Below are positions 48,392-58,591 of a stretch of DNA of 64,000 nucleotides, one piece after another. Under the pieces are notes generated by a model. It had not been told where the DNA came from. It saw only the letters and a list, made by a program, of their open reading frames with translations, and did not search any database. Origin of the DNA: Mortierella alpina (taxonomy: Eukaryota > Mortierellomycota > Mortierellomycetes > Mortierellales > Mortierellaceae); assembly GCA_029449245.1 (NCBI GenBank), contig JANATF010000008.1, forward strand, positions 744,001-808,000, written 5' to 3'. The first letter of the stretch is position 1. Every line of letters begins with the position of its first letter. A program made the position numbers and the translations under genes.

Positions 48392-48842
48392 TCATCCTTC
48401 ACGAATACGTAGCTAGCCTTTGACATCTATACAATAATACCGCAAAAAGCATTGTGCTCTCATGAATAAAACACGTTTAATGGCATCTTTGATTGACAGA
48501 CGAGTTTCTTTCCTTCTTTCAGAAGGGGTGTAGCAAGAGCCAGAGCAAGTGTTCACAGCTGGCCATAGTCAGCTGTGGTGACATCGTTTCGTGCAGCACT
48601 CGAGAAAGTGAACCGACCCAGCGGGACTGAGTACTCTTGCAGGTCCAACGCGTTTGATCCATCACAAAGGCACAGCGGATGTGGCTTTGCCTGAACCAAA
48701 AACGCGTTTTGTTTCTACATCCACGCGATACGTCTACTCTTCATCATTGCCCTACTTCACACTGCCTCCGTCTCATCCTCCATCCCCATCATCCCTCCTT
48801 CTGCTCTTCCCTCCTTCCTAATACATTCATAATAATAGCATC
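48392..48842. promoter_or_regulatory. PMC1 3' end and DAM1 promoter region
   Basis: 451 bp between two plus-strand genes. The first part has polyadenylation-like AT-rich sequence. The second holds two ACGCGT boxes and a TC-rich leader before the DAM1 start. Confidence 0.5.
48648..48707. promoter_or_regulatory. pair of candidate MCB boxes upstream of DAM1
   Basis: Two ACGCGT palindromes at 48648-48653 and 48702-48707, about 195 and 140 bp upstream of the DAM1 start, both flanked by A before and TTT after. Clustered MCB boxes are the form bound by MBF in yeasts. Function here is inference. Confidence 0.5.
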
Positions 48843-50227
48843 ATGCCCCAGGATGCGCCACATCATCGCCGTAAATCAAGGATCGGCCCTGGCATGCTTC
48901 TGACGCGGTCAGTCGGCCAAGGCGGCGCATTCACAACAGCAACAGCAACAGCAGCAGCAACGACAGCAGCAGGACGCCCCTCGGAAGGTAACCCCTCGCT
49001 CTTCAGCACGTTACGACAGCAGGACGATGAGGCGAACCCGTTACGGCGCTCTCAGCATTACCACCCGTTGAACGCCTCAGTGGGCCCTAAGCCCGATCTT
49101 GACCATGACCTCCCAGTCGTGTTGGCCCAGTGCAAACCCATCTCGCTGGAGGTGGGCGACCCGTTGGATCAGTTGTGCATGGCCGTGGACAAGCTCGTGG
49201 ATACGATGGCAGTCGTGGCAGACATCCACACAGGACTGGCTAATTTTAATGAGTCCTTTGGTTCGTTTCTTTACGGCCTCAAGATGAATGGTGGAAACGT
49301 GGAGTGGACAGAGGTACAGCCAACGATTGCTGTTTTTTTGTCTTAAAGCATATAAGCTATATGATACAGTACATCAATAGTGGTGTGGAATCATATATTG
49401 ACGGATACTTCGAAAAAAAAAATAGGCACCGACAAAGCAGTCGTTTGAGAGACAGGAACAACGCGAGGCAGAAGCCATAGTACTTCAGCAACAGCAGGAG
49501 GAACTGGAGCGTATTCGACATCAACACTTACTTGAGCAGGAGCAGGAAGAACGGCGGCGACTTGAGGAAGAGGAGAGACTTGAGGCCGAACGGGTTAAGG
49601 CTTCGCTGGCGATGCTTCGGAGCAGCGGCAACAACAATAGCAACGGCAATACGCATGGTCAGTACGCAAAGCGAGCAGGTATTCCTGTAGTAACCAAAGG
49701 AAGAGGCATGGCAGGCACATCCAGGATTCCGGCAGCAAGGAATAACGGAGCTCGACCAGCCGGATCTGCATCTGGAGCATCTAGAGTGGGACCGGGAGGC
49801 GCGGTACGGAAACTTGCAGGAAAGATGGTGATGAAGCGTGTCGCAGACCGACTACCGCTCAAATACCGAGATGAGGTAATTTGAGGCCATTCAGCTGTGT
49901 GCAAGCTGTATCTGCATGGGTTGAGGTATGAAGTATGAGGCATGAGGAAACACTGACATGACCGTCTCTTTTCTTTTCTTCTCTTTTTTTTGGGGGGGCG
50001 GGCACTGTGATTTATAGCCACATCGAGCGCCCATTGAAGCCATTATGCGGTCCCTGGCCGACAACATAGAGGGGCAATATTTACCGGATCTGGTGGCAGT
50101 GGCGGGTGTGGCGCGGCACCGATGCAACGAGTACCTTGGAGTGCTGATCCATGCCAAGGAGGTGATCAAGACGAGCCATAAGGGCGTTCTGTTTTCGTTG
50201 AACCCAGACCGGTATCCAAGTCGGTAG
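48843..50227 (+). CDS. DAM1: DASH complex subunit DAM1 with C-terminal extension
   Basis: Outer-kinetochore DASH/Dam1-ring subunit that couples chromosomes to microtubules. Three exons: 48843-49313, 49426-49875 and 50018-50227; 376 residues. The Dam1 family core is at about 85-157: DPLDQLCMAVDKLVDTMAVV then ANFNESFGSFLYGLKMNGG and VEWTE. A Glu/Gln/Arg coiled coil follows (about 158-215), then a Gly/Ala/Asn linker and a basic stretch VMKRVADRLPLKYRDE. Exon 3 encodes a compact C-terminal module (about 308-376: HRAPIEAIMRSLADN, RHRCNEYLGVLIHAKEVIK, GVLFSLNPDRYPSR) whose helix-helix-helix-strand pattern looks like a winged helix. That module is not in the short yeast protein. The core assignment is good; the module's fold is inference. 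Confidence 0.85.
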
Positions 50228-50883
50228 AGAGCAACCCTCACATAATAATATTGTATTTTTTGCCGCCCTTTTTCGTTGTTACCCTCCCGCCCCCGCAGCA
50301 CTGCATGTACTTTATTCCTTTGGAACCAGCCGGAAGAACAAAGGAACAAAGGAACAAACGAAGAAGAAACCACCGTTTTGAGAGCCATTGGGTTGTGCAG
50401 GTGTCCAGGACGTCCACCCAGGCTGTGGCTGCTTGCATGGCTTTGGTGCGCTGGTTGCGCCCTATTGTGTGTGATGGGATGTGCGTGCCTCCTTTTCGCT
50501 GTGGGCGTGAACAAAAACATCGGTTCTTTTTTTTCCCCTCCAAACATCCACTCTGCACCGTCCATCCCAAAAGTATTGCCTTTTTTCTATTTTCACTCTG
50601 CGCGCTTTCTATCTTTCTTCAGCCCACAGCCATCCGTCCAACACCTCCTTCATCCTCCTTCCCCATCCTCCATCCTCCTCGTCCTCGTCCTTCTCGCCCT
50701 CCTCGCCTTCTTGCCTTCCTCGTTCTCCTTCCTCCATCCCAGCAGCCCTGGGCGTGTAGAGAACAGGAACCGAGCATTTCCCATTCCACAACCACAGAGC
50801 TCGAGGGAGCCCAAAAAAACACCCCGGTACAAAGCGAGTGAACAGCCGTTGCAAAGGGGCCACGACAACACAGGAATCTGACC
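50228..50883. other. gap between DAM1 and attractin-like gene
   Basis: From about 50530 the plus strand is strongly pyrimidine-rich (CTCCTT/CATCCT repeats to about 50760), a probable leader for the attractin-like gene. No gene seen. Confidence 0.5.
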
Positions 50884-53800
50884 ATGCCTCGACGGCGCCG
50901 ACTTTGCTGGGATCGGCAATGCCTGGCCTTGTTCGCTCACGTACTCCTGCTCTTGTTCACCTTGCATGGCCCATTCAGCACAGGCGCCGATGGTCTTGCC
51001 CTGGCTGCCTCCGTCCCAGCTGTGGCTAGTGATGAAGGGAGGCTGCATCCTCACTCCTGGCAAGGTGTCTCTGCGGCGGTTGAGAGCACTCTGACCAAAG
51101 GCTCAGCCAGGAAAAGGGCTGCGGGTCAGTCTCGGGTCAGCAGTATCGGCAGCAGTAGTCAGAAGAGCCTAACCAGGCGTAGCAGTGATGAAGGCAGTAT
51201 AATCACGTACCGGCGGCGGGAGGTCGTTCAGGACATAATCCAGGACACCGACGACTACGAGCCGCTAGCAGGCATACCTTCGATGGACAACTTTCTGCCA
51301 AGGGGCAGGGCCATCCCGCAGCGCGAATTTCCAACGGCGACCACGCAATGTGATGCCGACTCCCCGCAGACGCTTGGGCCAGGCTGGAACGGAACTTTTG
51401 CGAGTAACTCGCCCGAAGGCATGTACCTGTCACAGAACCGGACCTGCATCTGGACTATCCACGCTGCCCCAAGCAGTTCCCGGGACATACCCTATGTGAT
51501 CCAGGTCAACTTTACAACTCCCATCCAGCTGATATGCGGGTATGGGACCACCTACAGCGATGATGAGTATAATATCAGCAACTGCAACAGCAATATCGGC
51601 ACTGCCTAATGCGCTTCGATGCCTTTTTTCTTCCACCCCCCTACATTGCTGCTGCATGCATCTAGGACGGACTATCTAACACTGTATGATGGACCAGACA
51701 CGACCTCGCCACGCATCGCCATGATCTGTGGCCAAATATGGCCGGACAAGTTGCCAACATTTTATTCCACAGGCCCGCAGCTCACCGCCGTATTCACATC
51801 GCAGGAACGGAGCCCTGGATCCTATGGCTTCACCGCTCTGTGGACCTCTGTCGGTAAAAATAACAATGCATACCGTTTCCTTTTTATTTGTTTTTGGAAT
51901 CGGGCAATGTTATTTTTTTCTTACAGGGATCTTTCACTTCCCCCCTTTTTTTGGTTATAGCTCCTTGCTCAGTCTGTTCTTTATCTGGACGAGGAACTTG
52001 CACCAACGGCAACACCTGCGCTTGTAATAGCGGATATAGCGGGGTCGTGTGTGAAGCAGGTAATTCGATAGCAGAACACAGAAAAACAATAGGCCGCTCT
52101 GGCCAAAGAGAGTTGCATGCGTACTGCTCATGGATCAACGGAGCTTGGTGCAGTAAGAAAGTTGAAGGATTAACCTCGCACAATTGCTCTTCAGTTACCA
52201 CAGGATTCAAAGAGTTTGTTGCCCGCTCACAGCACGCCATGGCGTACGACGCAGCCAAGGATATGGTTTACATCATGGGTGGAACTAGCCTGAGGGACTC
52301 TATGATTTGGGACATGTTATCCTATCAGTTTGGTAAATATCATGGATTTTGATAAACAAACTTAGATGCCAACGACGCAGGAATAAGGAGGTTTGCTGAT
52401 ATAATCTTCGCGTTCCTTGCTTTCTGCTGACAGGAACAAACAAATGGAGCAAAATTGATGCAGGTCCGAGGAGGCCCCCAAGCCCACGCTATGGCCATTT
52501 TGCATTCGTCCACAACAGCGATGTTTATGTCTATGGAGGTATTACTTCCATTGGAGGCGCTGCCGACCTCTGGAGGTTTAATGTCACCAGTAAGGCTTGG
52601 GATTCATTGCAGGCGATCAACCAAGAAAAGCTTCCTGAGGGACGTGCTGGATCAGCCTGTGTCGTTGTGACAACCAACAACTCGACAAGGCTTTATGTCT
52701 TTGGCGGTCTGGATTCAAAAGGCGTTGTGTCCCGGGATCTCAACTATTATGATATCGGTATGTGCAGCACGACCTGCAGAGCATGGACACCCTTCGGAAA
52801 ATGAGGACTGAAATTCAAAGTGCTCACTTCCTTTCTAATGAAATTGATGAGATTAGGCCAGGCCATGTGGAGAAAGTCGGACCATCAAAACTCGGTCGGA
52901 TTGGCAGGAGCAACCGCCATTTACCATAAGGCAACAGACTCGATCTACTACTTTGGAGGCATGGTTAATCCAACAACACGCAATGTTCTCACGTATCAGT
53001 ACAGGATTTCTCAGGACCTTTGGTACGCCCTTGCTCCACGGGTGGACCCGTTCACGACACAGCCCGCACACTATTGGAGCTCAAGTCAACTCGACCCTTC
53101 TTCGCCACCCAACTCTACAGATGATGATACTCAGCCGGAAATTGAACAGAACAGTGACGCCGAGGCTTCCCAGAATATCACAATGCAGTATCTTCCACCG
53201 GTCATGTATGACCAAATCACGACCGTTTGGTCGCCTGCAGCACTCATGGGTGACGACTCGGTTGTGATGTACAGCGGCATGCGACCCTTTGGACCAGGGG
53301 TAAACGAGCGCGATCAGTCTTGTTTCGTAACGGGATTCTCCATCTTTGACATATGTATGTCTCGAAGTCATTCAGCTACGCTATGGAGAAAATGCTGAGC
53401 ACTGTACTTACGGTCTGGTCTCTCTTTGCGCACCCTCCTAGCTTGTCAAACATGGACAACCTACGAAACGCCGGAGCTGAGCGCCATGCCCAGGGGAAGA
53501 GCGAATCACACCATGATTTTAAGGCCTCCGGGGGCTGCAGGAGGGAGCCAAACAGCCTGGACAGCATACGTCTTTGGAGGATTCAATGGTATAGACCACG
53601 CGGACATGCTCAATGTTACTCTGAATGTCTCAGCAACCATCCCAGAGACTGTCAATAATTGCCGAGGTGAGAGGCCTTTGCTTTCGGGAGCTATAGGCTC
53701 AGCGATTTATGGACAAAACTGAGTGCATCACTTTCTAAGTTAATTTTTTTTCCTGACGGCCACTAACGTATCTTGTGTTTGAACAAACGATAGCCCTGCG

Positions 53801-56750
53801 CTGGTGCAGTCTCTATGATGACTGCCCGAACTGCAATCTCAACTATTGCTCTTATGTCAATGGACTGTGCTTGTTTGACACGGACAAGGCAAAGGCCTCA
53901 GCCCAACTTTTGGGCTCTGCTATCGATATACCCAAGACCGGCACGGTCCAGGATTTGCTTCGGCAACGGCCCGAGCTGCAGAAGGTCCAGTCAATCGAAG
54001 GTTGTCCAGCGAGAGAATCACTGGTCCTGGGCAACCCTTTTGCCCGTACGCTTGATCCAGACAAGGAAGAGTCTTTCATCATCTACATTGACGCGCATGA
54101 CCTCAACATTCGATTCGAGGTCAGAACATACCCCTCTATGAAGTTGAACTTCAAGACACTCAACGTCTGGGAGGGCTTTATGAATATGTACTGGCGCGCG
54201 GATCATGGACTGACGGATGGCTCCTGGGACGGCTCCTCGTGGACTTCTTCGCCGACACCGTCAGATATCCCAAACCCCTGGGACAACGGTGTTGATGTAG
54301 GGGATGGCCCCGTCATTTCGCCTGCAGGATTTCTAAACACAAGTGAGTTGATGAATCGATGGACTAAGTACTCAGGACTGGATGCGAGTGTCAGGACATC
54401 GGCGCTTCGAAGGAACACGTCCTATATTTACTTCCCGGCCAACGACCCACGACGATTCTCGGGTTACTATGTCTTTTCGCTCACCAACCGCAATCCCACC
54501 CCGATTTCGTATTCGCTCACGGTCACGCTCATGGATCACCCGATCCCTGTGGACAAGGTCAAATCGACGCCGTTCAACATGGCTACCTTGGCGTTTTTTA
54601 TGCTGGGGTTTGTTTTGGCGATAGCATTGTTAGTATTTATGGCGCGCAAGATTCGACAGCTGGTCGATGACAGGGAAGCGGCACAGCGTGCGGTCGAAAT
54701 GCAGATGTTAGAGGAGGATGAGGAACAGAGGCGTAACGGACGTGGAAACAGCGGCGGTGTGAACTCAAACGGAGAAGACGGGAGTATGTTGCTCAAGAAA
54801 CCCATGTATAGAGTGGTGATTGGGGTTCAGGATATAGGACGAAACGCGTTTGGGTACTCGGGTTCGCAGCTGAGGCAACGGATCATTAGAGGGGATGTGC
54901 CTGTTTTAAGGCCGAACCAAGAGAACGGCATGATGAACGTTGATGTCATTCAGTCCCGCGATAAGGAACTGTCGACTTGTTCTGGTGCGAACAATGACCC
55001 TAGCCAGCTCAAGGAAGATGCGACCGCGGTATATTCGTCGGATCCAGGGGCGAAGCACTCTCGCGTTCGCTCGGACTATATTCGAGACATTGGATCGGCG
55101 CCACTGCTCCTGCCGGACACTATGAATGCGATGACAGATACGGACAGCTCAGAACTGAACAGGTCCTTTTCGATGGGCGACTCGCGGCAATCAACGTCCT
55201 CGGTTCGCGATCATGAAGATGGCGCGGCAGGTGGGGCACTGTCGCGACGGAGCGCACAGTCCATGAGCAGAAACGTTGATGAAAAGATCCAGCCCGATAT
55301 TGGCAAGACGAAAAAGTCGGCTGCAGCAACAACAACGGCGCAAGATGGTGGCAATGGACTGCATCGTGGATGGTCCTTGAAGAGTCTTGGGCGGTCGGCA
55401 TCTCTTAAGCGACTCCAAAGCCATTCGTCCAGGATCAGCCCGGAGGAGCGGAAAGGCTTGACGAGTTTGGATGTGCCAGAGGAGAATGAAAGCACTCATA
55501 GCCGAAACAGCAGCCGCTGTTATGACAGCGAACAAGAAATAGTGGACCTCAGTCATTTGACAGCCCAGACCGACTTGTTGCAGGCTCGACAGGAGGAACT
55601 GAAAAGGTATCGGCGACAGGCAGAGGAAGAGGGAGAGGCAGCGGCATTGAACTTTCGTCGTCGAAACCCTATCAAGGTTCAACCCATCTCTGTCGAGCCC
55701 CTGCCGTTTCAAACGGGGTTGGTTCCACGTACGATGGCTTACCTCAAGCGATATCAACGAAACCTTGCTAAACAGCAGCAGCGACAAGAACTACAACGGC
55801 AGCAACTTGAGCAGGGTCCTAATGAAGGCCTGCGCTCGTCGACATCGATCCACGTAGGCGCAGAGATGACTGGTCCAGGCGGCGACGGTAATGTGAGGCG
55901 AGGCGGTGAGAACAATGTTGGTTCTGTGCGCTCGACGCGTTCCGCACGAAAGCGACCTGCTCTGGGTCATACGTCGTCGTCCTCGTCCTCGGTCACAGCG
56001 GCTCAACGGACACCATCGAAGCAAGTTCGGGCGGTCCGGTCCCAGGGGTCGTTGCATGAGCTACACAAGAAGGCATCTCGCATGACGCTACGGACAAACG
56101 GAGAGGCGGTGTCCAAGTCTGTGGTTGAACCCCAGTCGCAGACAGAGCCTTGGCGGGATGGAATGGAGGGGGATCTGGAAGCTGGAATCGAACTGAGACA
56201 GTTGATCGGGTCAAGGAGTGTCGAAGATCGACAGCAACAGCAACAGAAACAACAACAACAGCAGCAGCAGCAGCGGGAGGAGCGGTCAGAGCAATCACAA
56301 GCGTCAGCCTTGAGGCCAGCACCAGTCCAACGCAAACCGATCAAGATGAGGGGTCGGCAGGAGTACGAGCCCGGTCCACTGCTGGCTATGAACATTCTGA
56401 TTGTGTTTCCGGGCGATGCTGGATCACGGAAGGTGCGCCAGCAAGGAGACGCGTGGAGAGTGGACACGACGACGGACGGTGCGGCTGTTGAAAGTGCGGA
56501 GGGGCAGAGGATGAGATCGGTGATGATGGCGAGTGATGATACCCTGTACAATACTGAAAAGCGGCTCCCTCCAATGGCCATTGGTACGGTCTTTGTGCCG
56601 GACCCTGTTCGGTGGTGGGCCTACAAGGCCAAGCAGCAGCTGGATCGGCGGCGGTTTGAGCGGCAGATGCGGAGGCGGATGCTCAAGCACGAGCAGAAAC
56701 AACAGCAGCAGCAGGGCCTACAAAGGCTCCCGCCAGCCAAGACTCGTTAA
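50884..56750 (+). CDS. attractin-like CUB-EGF-kelch transmembrane protein
   Basis: A single-pass surface or vesicular receptor built like animal attractin/MEGF8. Exons: 50884-51539, 51666-51853, 51961-52059, 52195-52332, 52434-52757, 52857-53354, 53442-53666 and 53794-56750; 1694 residues. A hydrophobic signal/anchor is at about 12-35. The CUB domain (about 155-281) is completed across intron 1 (QLICG joined to TDYLTLYDGPD). An EGF-like module follows (about 282-314, CTNGNTCACNSGYSGVVC), then kelch repeats (about 325-710, YVYGGITS, YVFGGLDS, YYFGGMVN, YVFGGFNG). Next are a Cys-rich PSI-like module (CPNCNLNYCSYVNGLC) and a transmembrane helix (about 972-994, ATLAFFMLGFVLAIALLVF). The cytoplasmic tail of about 700 residues is Ser/Gln-rich and ends with an ordered block (PPMAIGTVFVPDPVRWWAYK). 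The 135 bp between 52059 and 52195 are stop-free and in frame, so intron or exon status is uncertain. Confidence 0.86.
56223..56277 (+). repeat. CAG/CAA repeat coding poly-Gln in the receptor tail
   Basis: A run of CAA and CAG codons gives poly-glutamine in the cytoplasmic tail of the attractin-like protein. Confidence 0.85.
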
Positions 56751-56830
56751 CAGGAACACAACTCTACAAAAAATAATATGTGTATTATACGTATATGTGT
56801 TTATTGAAAAAAAGATCAAGATCTTGGACA

Positions 56831-57934
56831 TTAAAAGGTGCTATATGTCACTCCGTTGGCATCGTCAGGATGGCCACTGCCTTGGACTTGAGTGGTATGC
56901 GTTGTAGGAGCAGTCGTATATGCCCGATGATGCTGCTCGTGTGATGATGGATGGTGTCCACCATGCGCCTCAGCATCGTACTCTTCCTTTTGGACACGGG
57001 TTACAGTAGTTGCGGCGGTGGCGGCACCGGCGCCTGTGTCCATTGCAGCAGCAGTGTTATGGTTGTCGTAATAGCCATGTCCACTGTCGCGTATGGTCGT
57101 GTCGTGATCGTTGATGCTGGTCTTGCTGCCGGCGGCACGGTGGGGGACGACGGTGGTCTGGCTGACATGGTCGATGTTGCTGGACAGACGTGGAGGTTTA
57201 CTCTTGAGTTGGAACAACTCCATGAGCATCGCCACTAACCACAGACCGCCCATAATTCCGGCAGAGATCTCGGCGCCGTAGATGGCTGTTTGATTTGGCG
57301 CGCGCGCGTTTGAGGTGTGTTTGTGTGTGAGGTCATGGAGAGGGAAAGAAAAAAAAAAGAAACAGGATAGGTGAGTGATTGGTGAGCGCGTCATTTTTGC
57401 TTTGTGATTTCATATCCGAGCATCCCCCTCATAACTTCTCAATCGCAACCGTGACAGCAACAGCAAGTATGAAGCAGCCTTTTTTTTTTTACCGTTGAAG
57501 CTTCTGGTCGAACGACAATAAGGACTATTGTCGCCCAAGATCTGACATCCTTTGTTCAATCCGATACCAATCTCGCCACAGACTGCAAACGAGAGCATGG
57601 CCAATGCGCCCGAGAGAGCGAGGAAGAGAACGGAGATGCCTTTGGGTGCGTACTCGTCCTTGCGGTGGATATGCAAGATCCATAGGGCCAAGAAGATGAG
57701 CGCAAACACGGCGGTGACGGCGCAGGCGATGATGGGGAAGAGACAGTATCCGTTATTGTAGCTGACGACGCCGTTGTCGATGCTCATGTAGAGCAGGCAG
57801 GCGCTGCTGAGCGAGCGAAGGGTGATTTTGCCGTTGACGCCGACGAGGCCCATGATGATGACGGAGAGGAGGAAGCAGCAGGCGAGGCAGACGATGGTGA
57901 CGATCTGCCTGGCCTTTGCACCGCGGGAGGTCAT
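56831..57934 (-). CDS. four-pass membrane protein (MARVEL/Sur7-like topology)
   Basis: I can assign topology but not function. Two exons, 57493-57934 and 56831-57285, with a 207-bp GT-AG intron; 298 residues. The start is MTSRGAKARQ. Predicted helices are at about 11-32 (IVTIVCLACCFLLSVIIMGLVG), 68-89, 100-122 (ISVLFLALSGALAMLSFAVCG) and 153-172 (AEISAGIMGGLWLVAMLMELF). The loop between helices 3 and 4 has a Cys pair (KGC...YC), as in Sur7/PalI and claudin-like proteins. The C-terminal 120 residues are polar, His/Thr/Ala-rich and cytosolic. Its 3' end lies only 80 bp from the attractin-like stop codon, so the two transcripts probably overlap. A plasma-membrane domain role is a guess from shape. 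Confidence 0.8.
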
Positions 57935-58591
57935 TTGGATGTGCGTATGTTGTGCGTGGGGTTTGGGCTCTTTGTGTGTTTTTGGTGTCTGTTGCGAGAA
58001 AAGGTGAGGGTGCTGGAGGGTTTCAGAATACGAAAGAGTCTGGGGCGTAGAGAAGAGGGAGCTGAGAGAAGTGAGAACAAGAGATGAGTGAGGGAGATAT
58101 GGGCTGACAGAGAGACGATCTTGGTTGAGGCGGGCATGCTGATTCGTTCGAGTAAAAAACAAAAAAAAAAAAACGGTTGGCTGTCTCACCCGAACAAACA
58201 AGTCTTTGGTTGTTGAGGATCGCGCTCAGGCCATGCTGTACCCCCCAGAGCGGATCGTCACCATCGCCAACGGGTTATGGCGCGTCCAGGGCTCCAGGAT
58301 GAAAGGACGTTACGCGAACGATCAACGAGATTTCGTTTTCTTGCTCGACTTGGTATGCTTCTCCAGTTGTCATGTCCAGATGGCTGTCCGCTTCGTGGTG
58401 CAACGGTGGTTGACAAGGCCCGTACACCACGCGACAGCGACTTCGTGGCACGTGACTTTTCTTCACACGAAACGAATGCTTTCTGCTTGTCAGTTTCCCG
58501 CGCACTTTCTTAGTCGACGACCATTCCTCACATTGTCCTCTGCACCATTCCCATCACTGGAGCTGCATCTCAATCAGACAGCGGCACAACC
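57935..58591. promoter_or_regulatory. divergent promoter region of membrane protein and ITFG2
   Basis: 657 bp between divergent start codons. The half next to the membrane-protein gene is purine-rich on the plus strand. No gene is evident; the open frame at 58206-58700 overlaps the true ITFG2 first exon in another frame. Confidence 0.5.

Noticed and set aside
51540-51609. Early stop codon in the attractin-like gene
   Set aside because: The stop lies inside an intron. The GT at 51540 joined to the AG before 51666 restores the CUB domain in frame.
52060-52093. A 34-bp mini-intron after the EGF module of the attractin-like gene
   Set aside because: It would be far shorter than any other intron here. 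The 135-bp intron or read-through explains the sequence better.
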